A stretch of DNA of 7,217 nt, taken from assembly GCA_031274075.1 (NCBI GenBank), contig JAISQQ010000222.1, positions 1 to 7,217 of the forward strand, in the 5' to 3' direction. A model generated the notes under the pieces. The model ran no database searches, had not been told where the DNA came from, and saw only the letters and a list, made by a program, of their open reading frames with translations. The position numbers and the translations under genes were made by a program. This document shows positions 1 through 5,350 of the stretch, piece by piece. Positions within the stretch are counted from its first letter, which is position 1, and each line of letters starts with the position of its first letter. Source of the stretch: Accumulibacter sp. Lineage in GTDB: Bacteria > Pseudomonadota > Gammaproteobacteria > Burkholderiales > Rhodocyclaceae.

Positions 1-48
1 GAATGACGGGGAAGAAATAGCCGTCGTCGGCGCTAAAACGCTCTGAAT
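1..48. repeat. Truncated dispersed repeat copy at window edge
   Basis: The first bases match the segment starting at 5263. Over the first 34 positions I count 27 identities. After a 7-nt gap in this copy, the shared stretch AAAACGCTC follows. At 5247-5266 the same repeat begins with an ATTCCGGC/GCCGGAAT hairpin, and the window starts inside the right half of that hairpin. It is therefore the cut-off end of a second copy of one intergenic repeat family. It looks non-coding. Confidence 0.6.
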
Positions 49-128
49 CACCTCTCGACTCCGCTGTCGCTGACTCATACCCTGTTTCAAACATCTTTTG
101 ACGGCCGCAAAGCTCAAACCTTGGGAGT

Positions 129-150
129 CCCCCGGCATAGCCGGGGGTTT
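129..150 (+). terminator. GC-rich hairpin, terminator-like
   Basis: CCCCCGGC (129-136) pairs perfectly with GCCGGGGG (140-147) around an ATA loop, followed by TTT and then GGCTTT. The 8-bp all-GC stem with a short T run could end transcription from a gene left of the window. The T tract is short and interrupted, so a palindromic repeat element is the alternative. Confidence 0.5.
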
Positions 151-277
151 GGCTTTGCTGATTATTTGACAAAACATTCCAATATTTTTCCAGGACTTGC
201 CGCCCTGTCCGGAAAAGCGTGATACCCCCTGGTTTCATTTTTCCCCGCCAACCTGGCGCACCGCCGCCAGCCGGTAT

Positions 278-382
278 CAGAGGACAGAAGACAGAGGACA
301 GAGGACAGAGGACAGTAATATTTGCGGGCGCGAAGCGCCCGGTAACTGGACTGTCTTCTGTCTTCTGTCCTCTGTCCCCTGA
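278..382. repeat. Inverted array of 7-bp repeats around a central hairpin
   Basis: The left arm (278-315) is five head-to-tail units of the type AGAGGAC, one carrying AGAAGAC. The right arm (350-382) is about four units of the complement (GTCCTCT/GTCTTCT). Between them a perfect hairpin GGGCGC-GAA-GCGCCC lies at 326-340. The outer edges also mirror each other (CCGGTATCAG on the left, CTGACCGCCGG on the right). The whole could fold into one long cruciform or be a small non-autonomous palindromic element. The unit number differs between arms, consistent with slippage. No open reading frame here looks real. Confidence 0.8.
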
Positions 383-571
383 CCGCCGGATTCGTCTTGT
401 TGTGTTCCGGCACTCGCGCCTGTAAGCTGTCGCCCTGCCGGCGGAAGCAATGCCGGCGCGGCGGCTCGGAGTGGCGGGTTTCCGGCGGCGGAGCGGGTGA
501 TTGCCGGCGGAACATTGAGAAGCTGTTTTGGAAATTAGAAAGACATTTGAGAAGCAGATGGATCATCCGGG

Positions 572-628
572 GTAGGGCGCACTCTCCGAGCGCGCCGGGT
601 GGCGGCGGTTTCGGAGAAACCGCCCTAC
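572..628. repeat. Pair of inverted REP-like elements (BIME-like)
   Basis: The left element (572-596, plus strand) is GTAG followed by an 8-bp stem GGCGCACT/AGCGCGCC with one A-C mismatch and loop CTCCG. The right element (604-628, minus strand) is GTAG followed by a perfect 8-bp stem GGCGGTTT/AAACCGCC with the same loop CTCCG. They are separated by 7 bp. A GTAG head followed by a palindrome is the hallmark of REP sequences mobilised by RAYT (TnpA-REP) transposases, and two in opposite orientation make a BIME. No RAYT gene lies in the window. Confidence 0.75.
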
Positions 629-694
629 CTTCACCCAGGGCTTGAATTGAGGTTTTTGGGATCTAAGCATTTCTCGTACCCATTTTTTTAAAAC

Positions 695-721
695 AGCTTC
701 TGAAATCGAAGCTCATTTTTT
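695..721 (+). promoter_or_regulatory. Small hairpin plus T-run just before the permease ribosome site
   Basis: AGCTTC (695-700) pairs with GAAGCT (708-713), followed by CA and TTTTTT (716-721) directly before the ribosome-binding site at 722-728. The shape is that of a weak intrinsic terminator, which could act as an attenuator in the permease leader. The stem is only 6 bp, so this is tentative. Confidence 0.25.
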
Positions 722-728
722 GGAGAGG
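722..728 (+). promoter_or_regulatory. Ribosome binding site of the TRAP permease
   Basis: GGAGAGG lies 7 nt before the ATG at 736. It fixes this start for the permease over other frames that begin nearby. Confidence 0.85.
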
Positions 729-735
729 TTTTTTC

Positions 736-2712
736 ATGGCGCAAGACAATCCCAACACGGCTCCCCCGATTTCCTCCCCCGGCGGCAACATCGATTTCAA
801 CGAGCTGATGCGCAAGTACGATTCGGAGTCGGCGTTCCGGATCTTTTCCGGCTGGCTGGGCAAGCTGGTCATGCTGGTCGCGATCGCCATGTCGTGTTTT
901 CACTTCTACACCTCGGGATTCGGCCTTTTGCCGGCGCAGCACCAGGGCGCGGTGCACCTCGCGTTTACCTTGCTGCTGACGATTTTCCTGTACCCGGCGA
1001 GCAAAAAGTCCGTAAAGAACGCCAATGTCGTGCCGTGGTACGACATCGTCGTGGGACTGCTCGGGGTCTGCGCGAGCCTGTATCTGGTGGTCAATTACAT
1101 GACGCTGATCGAGCGTCCGGGGATGCCTTCCGATCTCGACCTGGCCTGGGGTTTCGTGCTGATTTTCGTGCTGCTGGAAGCCACCCGCCGCATCTCGAAC
1201 CCGGTGCTGCCCTGCCTGGCCATCATCTGCCTGCTGTACGCCTATTTCGGCAACGTGCTGCCCGCGGGCATGGGCCACCGGGGATTTTCCATCTCGCGCA
1301 TCATCAACCACATGTACCTGGGCACCGAGGGGATCTTCGGCACGCCGCTGGAGGTTTCCTCGACCTTCGTCTTCATGTTCATCCTGTTCGGCGCGGTGCT
1401 GGAAAAAACCGGCGTCGGCAAGTTCATCATCGATCTTTCCCTGGGGCTGGCGGGCTGGGCCTCGGGCGGGCCGGCCAAGGTGACGGTCGTCGCCTCGGGC
1501 ATCATGGGCACCGTTTCCGGTTCGTCGGTGGCCAACGTCTGCACCGTGGGCATGTTTACCATTCCGCTGATGAAAAGCGTCGGCTACCGGCCGCACTTCG
1601 CCGCCGCCGTCGAGGCCGCCGCGTCGACCGGCGGGCAGATCATGCCGCCGGTGATGGGCGCGGGCGCGTTCATCATGGCCCAGTTCCTGGGCTGGCCGTA
1701 TATCGAAGTGGCCAAGGCGGCCATCATTCCGGCGCTTTTGTACTATACCGCCGTGCTCATCCAGGTGCACTTCGAGGCGAAAAGGCTCGGCCTTTCCGGC
1801 ATCGCGCGCGAGAACCTGCCGAACGTCTGGTATCTGCTGCGCACTCGCGGCTTCCTGCTGCTTCCGCTGGGCGCGATCATCTATCTGCTGGTGGCGGGGT
1901 ATACGCCCTTGATGGCGGCGTTCTGGGGCATCCTGGTCAGTATCCCGCTGTCCTGGCTGAACAAGGAAACGCGCCTGACGCCGAAAAAGCTGGTCGAGGC
2001 CTTCGAAGCCGGCGCCCGCTCTTCGCTGGGCGTGGCCTGCGCCTGCGCCTGCGTCGGCTTCATCGTCGGCACCGGCACCTTGACCGGGCTGGCGCTGCGC
2101 ATCGCGGGCGGGATCGTCGATCTGTCCGGCGGCCTGCTGCTGCCGACCCTGCTGCTGACCATGTGCGCCAGCATCCTGCTGGGAACCGGCCTGCCGACCA
2201 CGGCCAACTTCATCGTCACCAGCACCATGGCCGCGCCCGCCCTGAAACTGCTGGGCGTGCCGGACATCGCGGCCTACATGTTCGTGTTCTACTTCGGCAT
2301 CGCGGCGGACCTGACGCCGCCGGTAGCGCTCGCGGCCTATGCGGCGGCGGGCATCGCCGGAGCGGACCCGATGAAATCGGGAGTGACCTCGCTCAAGCTC
2401 GCCCTGGCGGGCTTCCTGGTGCCATTCATCTACGTCTATAACCCAATCCTGTTGATGGTGGATGCGACGCCCTTGGCCATGATCCAGGCCACGATCACTT
2501 CGCTGGCCGGGGTTTACCTGTTATCCATGGCGACGATAGGGTATTATAATGGGAATTTGTCATGGCTGATGCGCATCGTGGCGTCGGCCGGGGCATTGGG
2601 GCTGCTGGTCCCGGGAACCACTTCCGATCTTTGCGGCCTGGCGGCTTTGGTGTTCATTTATTTGTGGCAGCGTTTTGTGGCGAAACCAAGCCGGACGACG
2701 ACGGAAACTTAG
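736..2712 (+). CDS. TRAP transporter fused permease subunit (DctQ-DctM type, TAXI class)
   Basis: This 658-residue inner-membrane protein combines the small and large TRAP membrane subunits and should drive ion-coupled uptake of a substrate delivered by the periplasmic TAXI protein encoded next. The N-terminus (1-40) is soluble. Hydrophobic segments at about 41-60, 72-87, 102-122 and 136-170 form the small-subunit-like part. The large-subunit part follows, with the first re-entrant-loop signature near 252-280 (GIMGTVSGSSVANV) and STGGQIMPPVMGAGAF at 297-312. The second signature is GTGLPTTANF at 483-492, with ADLTPPVALAAYAAAGIAGAD at 524-544. Further membrane spans run to about 645. Length and motifs fit the complete fused family. 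The start is supported by GGAGAGG 7 nt upstream. The TAXI gene follows after 39 bp, so the two are probably co-transcribed. The substrate cannot be told from sequence. A short alternating run ACACAC (435-440) in a membrane segment is a curiosity. Confidence 0.96.
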   Translation: MAQDNPNTAPPISSPGGNIDFNELMRKYDSESAFRIFSGWLGKLVMLVAIAMSCFHFYTSGFGLLPAQHQGAVHLAFTLLLTIFLYPASKKSVKNANVVPWYDIVVGLLGVCASLYLVVNYMTLIERPGMPSDLDLAWGFVLIFVLLEATRRISNPVLPCLAIICLLYAYFGNVLPAGMGHRGFSISRIINHMYLGTEGIFGTPLEVSSTFVFMFILFGAVLEKTGVGKFIIDLSLGLAGWASGGPAKVTVVASGIMGTVSGSSVANVCTVGMFTIPLMKSVGYRPHFAAAVEAAASTGGQIMPPVMGAGAFIMAQFLGWPYIEVAKAAIIPALLYYTAVLIQVHFEAKRLGLSGIARENLPNVWYLLRTRGFLLLPLGAIIYLLVAGYTPLMAAFWGILVSIPLSWLNKETRLTPKKLVEAFEAGARSSLGVACACACVGFIVGTGTLTGLALRIAGGIVDLSGGLLLPTLLLTMCASILLGTGLPTTANFIVTSTMAAPALKLLGVPDIAAYMFVFYFGIAADLTPPVALAAYAAAGIAGADPMKSGVTSLKLALAGFLVPFIYVYNPILLMVDATPLAMIQATITSLAGVYLLSMATIGYYNGNLSWLMRIVASAGALGLLVPGTTSDLCGLAALVFIYLWQRFVAKPSRTTTET

Positions 2713-2733
2713 CGGAAACTTAACCGAAATTTA
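2702..2733 (+). repeat. Three tandem 11-bp-spaced repeats at the permease/TAXI junction
   Basis: CGGAAACTTA occurs at 2702-2711 and 2713-2722, and a degenerate CCGAAATTTA at 2724-2733, each 11 bp apart. The first overlaps the permease stop codon. The array ends just before the TAXI ribosome site. It could be local slippage duplication, or a binding site with one helical turn of spacing. Confidence 0.65.
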
Positions 2734-2737
2734 ACCA

Positions 2738-2744
2738 AGAGGTG
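2738..2744 (+). promoter_or_regulatory. Ribosome binding site of the TAXI gene
   Basis: AGAGGTG lies 7 nt upstream of the ATG at 2752. It supports independent, efficient initiation of the binding protein, which is usually needed in excess over its permease. Confidence 0.8.
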
Positions 2745-2751
2745 AAATAGC

Positions 2752-3717
2752 ATGAAACAGCACAAACTGACGACTTTACTTTCGATTACCGCCCTGAGCG
2801 TTTCTCTTTGCGCCGGGGTCGCGCAGGCCAAGGACTATGTCTCCATCGCCACGGGCGGAACTTCCGGAACCTATTATCCGATCGGCGGCGCGATCGCCCA
2901 GGCGGTCAGCAAGAGCGACGCCGTGCAGGCCACCGCGGAAACGGGCAACGCTTCCGTGGCCAACCTGAATCTCCTCGGCAAGGGCGAGATCGAAGTGGCC
3001 TTCGCGCAGAACGACACGGCGTTCTGGGCCTACAACGGGCAGCAGATGTTCAAGGAGCCGATCAAGAACCTGCGCGCCGTCGCCGCCCTCTACCCGGAAC
3101 ACATCCAGGTCATCCTCGCCAAGGACGCCAAGATCGCCGGCGTTGCCGACCTGAAAGGCAAGCGCGTCAGCGTCGGAGCCGCCGGGTCGGGCACCGAGGC
3201 GGACGCGCTGGCGATTTTCGAGATCGCCAAGCTGACTAGTGACGACATGAAGATCGACCGTCTGGATTTCGGCCAGACGACCAACCGCTTCAAGGACAAC
3301 CAGATTGATGTGGGCTTCGTCGTGGCCGGTTTCCCGACGGCTTCGGTGATGGACCTGACGACGACCAAGGACGTGGGATTGCTGAGCTTCAGCGATGATT
3401 TCCTGGCGCAGTTGACCAAGGCCTTCCCGTATTTCGTCTCCAGCGTCATCCCCGCCAAGACCTACCGCGGCGTCGATCAGGACACGAAGACGCCCGCCGT
3501 CGTGGCCATACTGGTGACCCACGAGAAAGTGCCGGAAAACGTCATTTACGAGTTCGTCAAGAACATGTATGGAAATCTGGACGCGATCCACGCCTCGCAC
3601 GCCACGGCCAAGCAGATCACGCTGGAGTCGGCGCTGAGCGGAATCACCGTCCCCGTGCACGCCGGCGCGGCCAAGTTCTACAAGGAAAAGGGCCTCACGG
3701 TTCCCGATATCAAGTAA
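2752..3717 (+). CDS. TAXI family TRAP transporter periplasmic solute-binding protein
   Basis: This 321-residue binding protein captures the ligand in the periplasm for the fused permease encoded upstream. It has a classical Sec signal peptide: basic MKQHK, a hydrophobic core at 9-23, and a likely cleavage after AQA (residue 26). The mature protein opens with the family hallmark ATGGTSGTYYPIGGAIAQ (33-50), which forms the ligand-contacting loop of the first lobe. The second-lobe region LKGKRVSVGAAGSGTEADA also fits the family. The length is normal. Characterised TAXI proteins bind glutamate/glutamine or 2-oxoglutarate-like anions, but the ligand here cannot be read from sequence. Cys20 lies in the signal core and does not form a proper lipobox. 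The gene is followed by a strong intrinsic terminator, so the operon appears to be just permease plus TAXI, without the DUF1850 gene that often accompanies them. Confidence 0.96.
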   Translation: MKQHKLTTLLSITALSVSLCAGVAQAKDYVSIATGGTSGTYYPIGGAIAQAVSKSDAVQATAETGNASVANLNLLGKGEIEVAFAQNDTAFWAYNGQQMFKEPIKNLRAVAALYPEHIQVILAKDAKIAGVADLKGKRVSVGAAGSGTEADALAIFEIAKLTSDDMKIDRLDFGQTTNRFKDNQIDVGFVVAGFPTASVMDLTTTKDVGLLSFSDDFLAQLTKAFPYFVSSVIPAKTYRGVDQDTKTPAVVAILVTHEKVPENVIYEFVKNMYGNLDAIHASHATAKQITLESALSGITVPVHAGAAKFYKEKGLTVPDIK

Positions 3718-3747
3718 GCCTCGTCCTTCATCCTGATCGAGCGTTCG

Positions 3748-3783
3748 ATGCCTGCCGGGGATTCCATCCCGGCAGGCATTTTT
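3748..3783 (+). terminator. Intrinsic terminator of the permease-TAXI operon
   Basis: ATGCCTGCCGGG (3748-3759) pairs perfectly with CCCGGCAGGCAT (3768-3779) around an 8-nt loop, followed by TTTTT (3779-3783). It starts about 30 nt after the TAXI stop. The right half of the stem plus the T-run recurs at 5332-5350 next to the DUF1850 stop codon, so this terminator belongs to a repeated sequence. Confidence 0.9.
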
Positions 3784-3808
3784 CATCAAAAACAGACTCC
3801 GGTTGGAA
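3784..3808 (-). repeat. Copy of the DUF1850 upstream region, fused to the terminator
   Basis: This 25-nt stretch matches 5924-5948 at 23 of 25 positions. At the second locus those bases hold the start codon and GGAG ribosome site of the DUF1850 gene. Here the same ribosome site and ATG (3786-3784, minus strand) are kept, but the next bases are the terminator sequence. The reading frame opened by this ATG runs antisense into the TAXI 3' end and is probably meaningless. It reads as a scar left by loss of a gene copy; similarity stops at about 3809, so the promoter is not included. Confidence 0.6.
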
Positions 3809-3842
3809 GCTTGGAAACATCTCCCTTCAGGGGAATAGTCCC

Positions 3843-3871
3843 GCACGGGAGGGGCGTAAGCCCTTCCGTGC
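3843..3871. repeat. Long hairpin upstream of the small unknown gene
   Basis: GCACGGGAGGGGC (3843-3855) pairs with GCCCTTCCGTGC (3860-3871) around GTAA, with one bulged G and one G-T wobble. It is followed by TTT, then by a second perfect hairpin at 3875-3892. Two strong hairpins in a row in 50 bp before a gene suggest a structured leader, a bidirectional terminator, or an element end. Confidence 0.7.
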
Positions 3872-3903
3872 TTTCGTCCGGCCTGCCGGACGTGGATTGA
3901 AAC
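3872..3903 (+). repeat. Solitary CRISPR-repeat-like sequence
   Basis: The 32 nt contain a perfect 8-bp palindrome CGTCCGGC/GCCGGACG (3875-3882, 3885-3892) with a 2-nt loop, then GTGGATTGAAAC (3892-3903). A central GC palindrome followed by GTGGATTGAAAC and a total of about 32 nt is the design of type I-C and related CRISPR repeats. No second copy with a spacer-sized interval is visible on either side, and no cas gene lies in the window. It may be a relic single repeat, a repeat-derived regulatory site, or chance. The small gene begins at the next base. Confidence 0.4.
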
Positions 3904-4254
3904 ATGAAAACCCTGGCTATCCAACTTCAACCGGATATTCTCGCAGCAGATACCTGTAAAGCAGCGATCCGTATCCTAAGGGGCTTGCAAAAAGATAAAT
4001 CCCTGGTATCGAGTGCCAAATTCATTCATGGCAGAAAACAAGAAAGAAGGTACATCAACGTCGAATTCAGCAGTTCCGATATGCCAAAATTATGGAAAGT
4101 TGCAAGAAAACGATTTTTTTCCGACGATTCAGAAGTGGCGGGCCTGGACAGAGGGGTTATTGTGGTTTGTCAGGGGAACTTTGATTGGAACGATTACTTA
4201 CTGCTATATCACTACGATCCGGAAGTTCAGCTCGATAAACTGGAGCCCGCATAG
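3904..4254 (+). CDS. Small protein of unknown function
   Basis: I do not recognise this 116-residue protein. It looks soluble, with no signal peptide or membrane segment. The first 40 residues are probably helical (DTCKAAIRILRGLQKDKSL). A basic middle (FIHGRKQERRYINVEF) and a strand-rich end (RGVIVVCQGNFDWNDYLLLYHYD) follow, giving an alpha/beta look. The gene is visibly more A+T rich than the transporter genes, and uses codons such as AAA, AAT and TTA more often, suggesting separate origin. The ATG follows a CRISPR-repeat-like sequence directly; only a weak GGA precedes it by 7 nt. An internal ATG at 4081 is less likely, since it would lose half the protein. It lies 80 bp before the acetyltransferase in the same direction and may be co-transcribed with it. 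A shifted frame at 4013-4348 overlaps but lacks a ribosome site. Confidence 0.6.
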   Translation: MKTLAIQLQPDILAADTCKAAIRILRGLQKDKSLVSSAKFIHGRKQERRYINVEFSSSDMPKLWKVARKRFFSDDSEVAGLDRGVIVVCQGNFDWNDYLLLYHYDPEVQLDKLEPA

Positions 4255-4322
4255 ACCTTCTGTTATTCCGCGGCCTGTCCCTTATTATTCCCCCATATTG
4301 ATCGTGGCGGAATCCAAAGGCT

Positions 4323-4326
4323 GGAG
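4323..4326 (+). promoter_or_regulatory. Ribosome binding site of the GNAT gene
   Basis: GGAG lies 8 nt upstream of the ATG at 4335 and decides this start. Confidence 0.7.
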
Positions 4327-4334
4327 AATCATCT

Positions 4335-4910
4335 ATGGCAAACAATAACGCGGTCATACTCGAAACAGATCGGCTTGATCTGCGGCCACTCACTGTTGAT
4401 GATTTTAGCGCTGTTCACTCATGGGGGAGCAATCCCGAAAACACGCGCTATATGGCCTGGGGGCCGAATACCGAGGAACAGACGCGCGAATTTATTGAAA
4501 CTTGCGTTAAAAACGGGAGGGCGCTGCCGCGCCGACGCTACGACTTCGCTGTCGTTCTGAAAGAAACGGGAGCCGTTATCGGCAGTTGCGGGATTTACAC
4601 TGACGACGCGGGAGATACCGCCGAACTCGGTTGGATTTTGCATATTGATTACTGGAAACGAGGCTACGGCACGGAGTTTTGCGGCGAGCTTATCCGTTTC
4701 GGGTTTGAGGATTTGAGGCTGCGTCGCATGTATGCGCCGTGCGCCGCCGTGAATTACGGTTCGTGCCGCGTCATGGAGCGTAACGGAATGTGCCGTGAAG
4801 CCACGCACGTCAAAGCATTTTGGGCGCGCGTGGATAAAGAATGGATAGATAAGGCCATATACGTCATCCTCGCGGAGGATTATTTCGATACGCAAAAACA
4901 GCGAGCGTAG
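4335..4910 (+). CDS. GNAT family N-acetyltransferase, RimJ/RimL type
   Basis: This 191-residue cytoplasmic enzyme should transfer acetyl from acetyl-CoA to an amino group. The family opening is present (ETDRLDLRPLTVDDF, 10-24), followed by a beta-hairpin core with VIGSCGIY (81-88) and AELGWILH (96-103). The acetyl-CoA pyrophosphate loop KRGYGTE is at 108-114. Helix FCGELIRFGFEDLRLRRM (115-132) and the VNYGSCRVMERNGM motif (139-152) complete the fold. Length and layout match the RimJ/RimL-like GNATs, which include ribosomal-protein N-terminal acetylases as well as antibiotic, toxin and small-molecule acetylases. Sequence alone does not tell which. The gene is intact. Its stop codon lies inside the head of a REP-like repeat (4907-4947), so the repeat borders or has trimmed the C-terminus. 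Codon use is less GC-biased than in the transporter genes. Confidence 0.93.
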   Translation: MANNNAVILETDRLDLRPLTVDDFSAVHSWGSNPENTRYMAWGPNTEEQTREFIETCVKNGRALPRRRYDFAVVLKETGAVIGSCGIYTDDAGDTAELGWILHIDYWKRGYGTEFCGELIRFGFEDLRLRRMYAPCAAVNYGSCRVMERNGMCREATHVKAFWARVDKEWIDKAIYVILAEDYFDTQKQRA

Positions 4911-5087
4911 CCCGCATAGCTTGGGGTGAGCAAAGCGAACCCCAGCATCATCGCCTTTCCCCCGCCGTCACCGTCACTTCCTCCTCCGCCGCCCAAGCGT
5001 CTCGTATCCATCCCCATCCGAATATGGCGAGGTATCGCCCTTGTTTTGTTGGGGTTCGCTCCGCTCACCCCAGGCTATACGCCCTAC
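4907..5087. repeat. Inverted pair of 41-nt REP-like elements
   Basis: The left arm (4907-4947, plus) and right arm (5047-5087, minus) are both 41 nt and agree at 34 positions. Each begins with GTAG, then ATAGC, then a TGGGGTGAGC...GCGAACCCCA hairpin. A GTAG head with a following hairpin is typical of REP elements. The 99 bp between the arms is C-rich and has no gene. Paired changes in the loop (AA versus GG) leave the stem intact. The left GTAG contains the stop codon of the acetyltransferase gene. Confidence 0.8.
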
Positions 5088-5115
5088 GGGGTGCGCCAAC
5101 GGTTTCGCGCCAACG

Positions 5116-5147
5116 CCCAGGCGGGCTGGAGACCCGCGCTCCCTGGG
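5116..5147. repeat. Nested GC hairpin
   Basis: CCCAG (5116-5120) pairs with CTGGG (5143-5147). Inside it GCGGG (5121-5125) pairs with CCCGC (5133-5137), with loop CTGGAGA and a bulge GCTCC. It resembles intergenic palindromic repeats of GC-rich proteobacteria. A second hairpin GAGAAAT/ATTTCTC follows at 5182-5206. Confidence 0.5.
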
Positions 5148-5246
5148 AAAATCGCCGCGATGCCAACGACGCCACATGGCGGAGAAATAGGGGAGCCCGA
5201 TTTCTCACAGCGAAAGCCGATCCAATTCGTTCCCCGAAGCTCCTGG

Positions 5247-5314
5247 ATTCCGGCTTTCGCCGGAATGACGGGATGGAAATAGTCGCTGTCTGCGCTGGAA
5301 CGCAAAACGCTCCG
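5247..5314. repeat. ATTCC...GGAAT dispersed repeat (dRS3-like) with conserved tail
   Basis: ATTCCGGC (5247-5254) and GCCGGAAT (5259-5266) form a perfect 8-bp stem with loop TTTC, followed by GACGGG. The layout resembles dRS3-type repeats, which are targets of filamentous-phage integration in Neisseria and widespread in related genomes. The tail up to about 5314 recurs at the start of this window, so the repeat unit is longer than the hairpin. Confidence 0.7.
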
Positions 5315-5321
5315 GGCTGCC

Positions 5322-5350
5322 TGGAATCCTGTCCCGGCAGGCATTTTTCA
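5322..5350 (+). terminator. Partial second copy of the terminator, abutting the DUF1850 stop
   Basis: TGCCTG and CAGGCA form a 6-bp stem followed by TTTTT (5344-5348), oriented to stop rightward transcription running into the antisense of the DUF1850 gene. Nineteen bases (5332-5350) are identical to 3767-3785 after the TAXI gene. On the minus strand the last three bases are the DUF1850 stop codon TGA. The stem is less perfect than in the TAXI copy. Confidence 0.55.

Larger units (their letters stand above)
151..735. other. Gene-free leader region upstream of the TRAP operon
   Basis: No reading frame here has both a ribosome site and a recognisable product; the frames present run across repeats. 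Apart from the repeats listed separately, it holds a small hairpin CTGGCG/CGCCAG (253-270). It also holds a 12-nt inverted repeat, AGAAGCTGTTTT at 518-529 and AAAACAGCTTCT at 690-701, and a near-repeat of ACATTGAGAAGC at 543-554. I could not assign a convincing promoter for the transporter genes, although it should lie between about 629 and 720. Confidence 0.6.
4911..5347. other. Gene-free repeat field between GNAT and DUF1850 genes
   Basis: About 440 bp hold only palindromic repeats of several families (listed separately), a C-rich linker and the terminator copy. Frames on both strands here encode low-complexity or repeat-derived peptides such as HSGESRNPG, which is the usual translation of the ATTCC/GGAAT repeat. 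I see no gene. Confidence 0.7.

Noticed and set aside
166..194. TTGACA at 166-171 as a promoter
   Set aside because: The -35 box is perfect, but no -10-like hexamer occurs 16-18 nt downstream and no gene follows within 500 bp.
720..2441. Long overlapping plus-strand frame (573 codons) in the permease region, and a 360-codon minus-strand frame at 688-1770
   Set aside because: Both are arginine/histidine-rich or alanine/glycine-rich shadows caused by the strong GC bias of the permease gene. Only the frame from 736 has a ribosome site and membrane-protein motifs.
2811..2830. Lipoprotein signal in the TAXI protein (Cys20)
   Set aside because: The residue before the cysteine is leucine, which does not fit a lipobox. 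An AQA cleavage site follows at residue 26.
3801..3818. GGTTGGAAGCTTGGAAAC as a second CRISPR repeat upstream of the one at 3872
   Set aside because: Only the last few bases resemble GATTGAAAC. There is no central palindrome, and the 85-nt interval is longer than a usual repeat-spacer unit.
2776..3930. 384-codon minus-strand frame opposite the TAXI gene
   Set aside because: It is antisense to a clear TAXI gene, crosses its terminator, and shows no family motifs.
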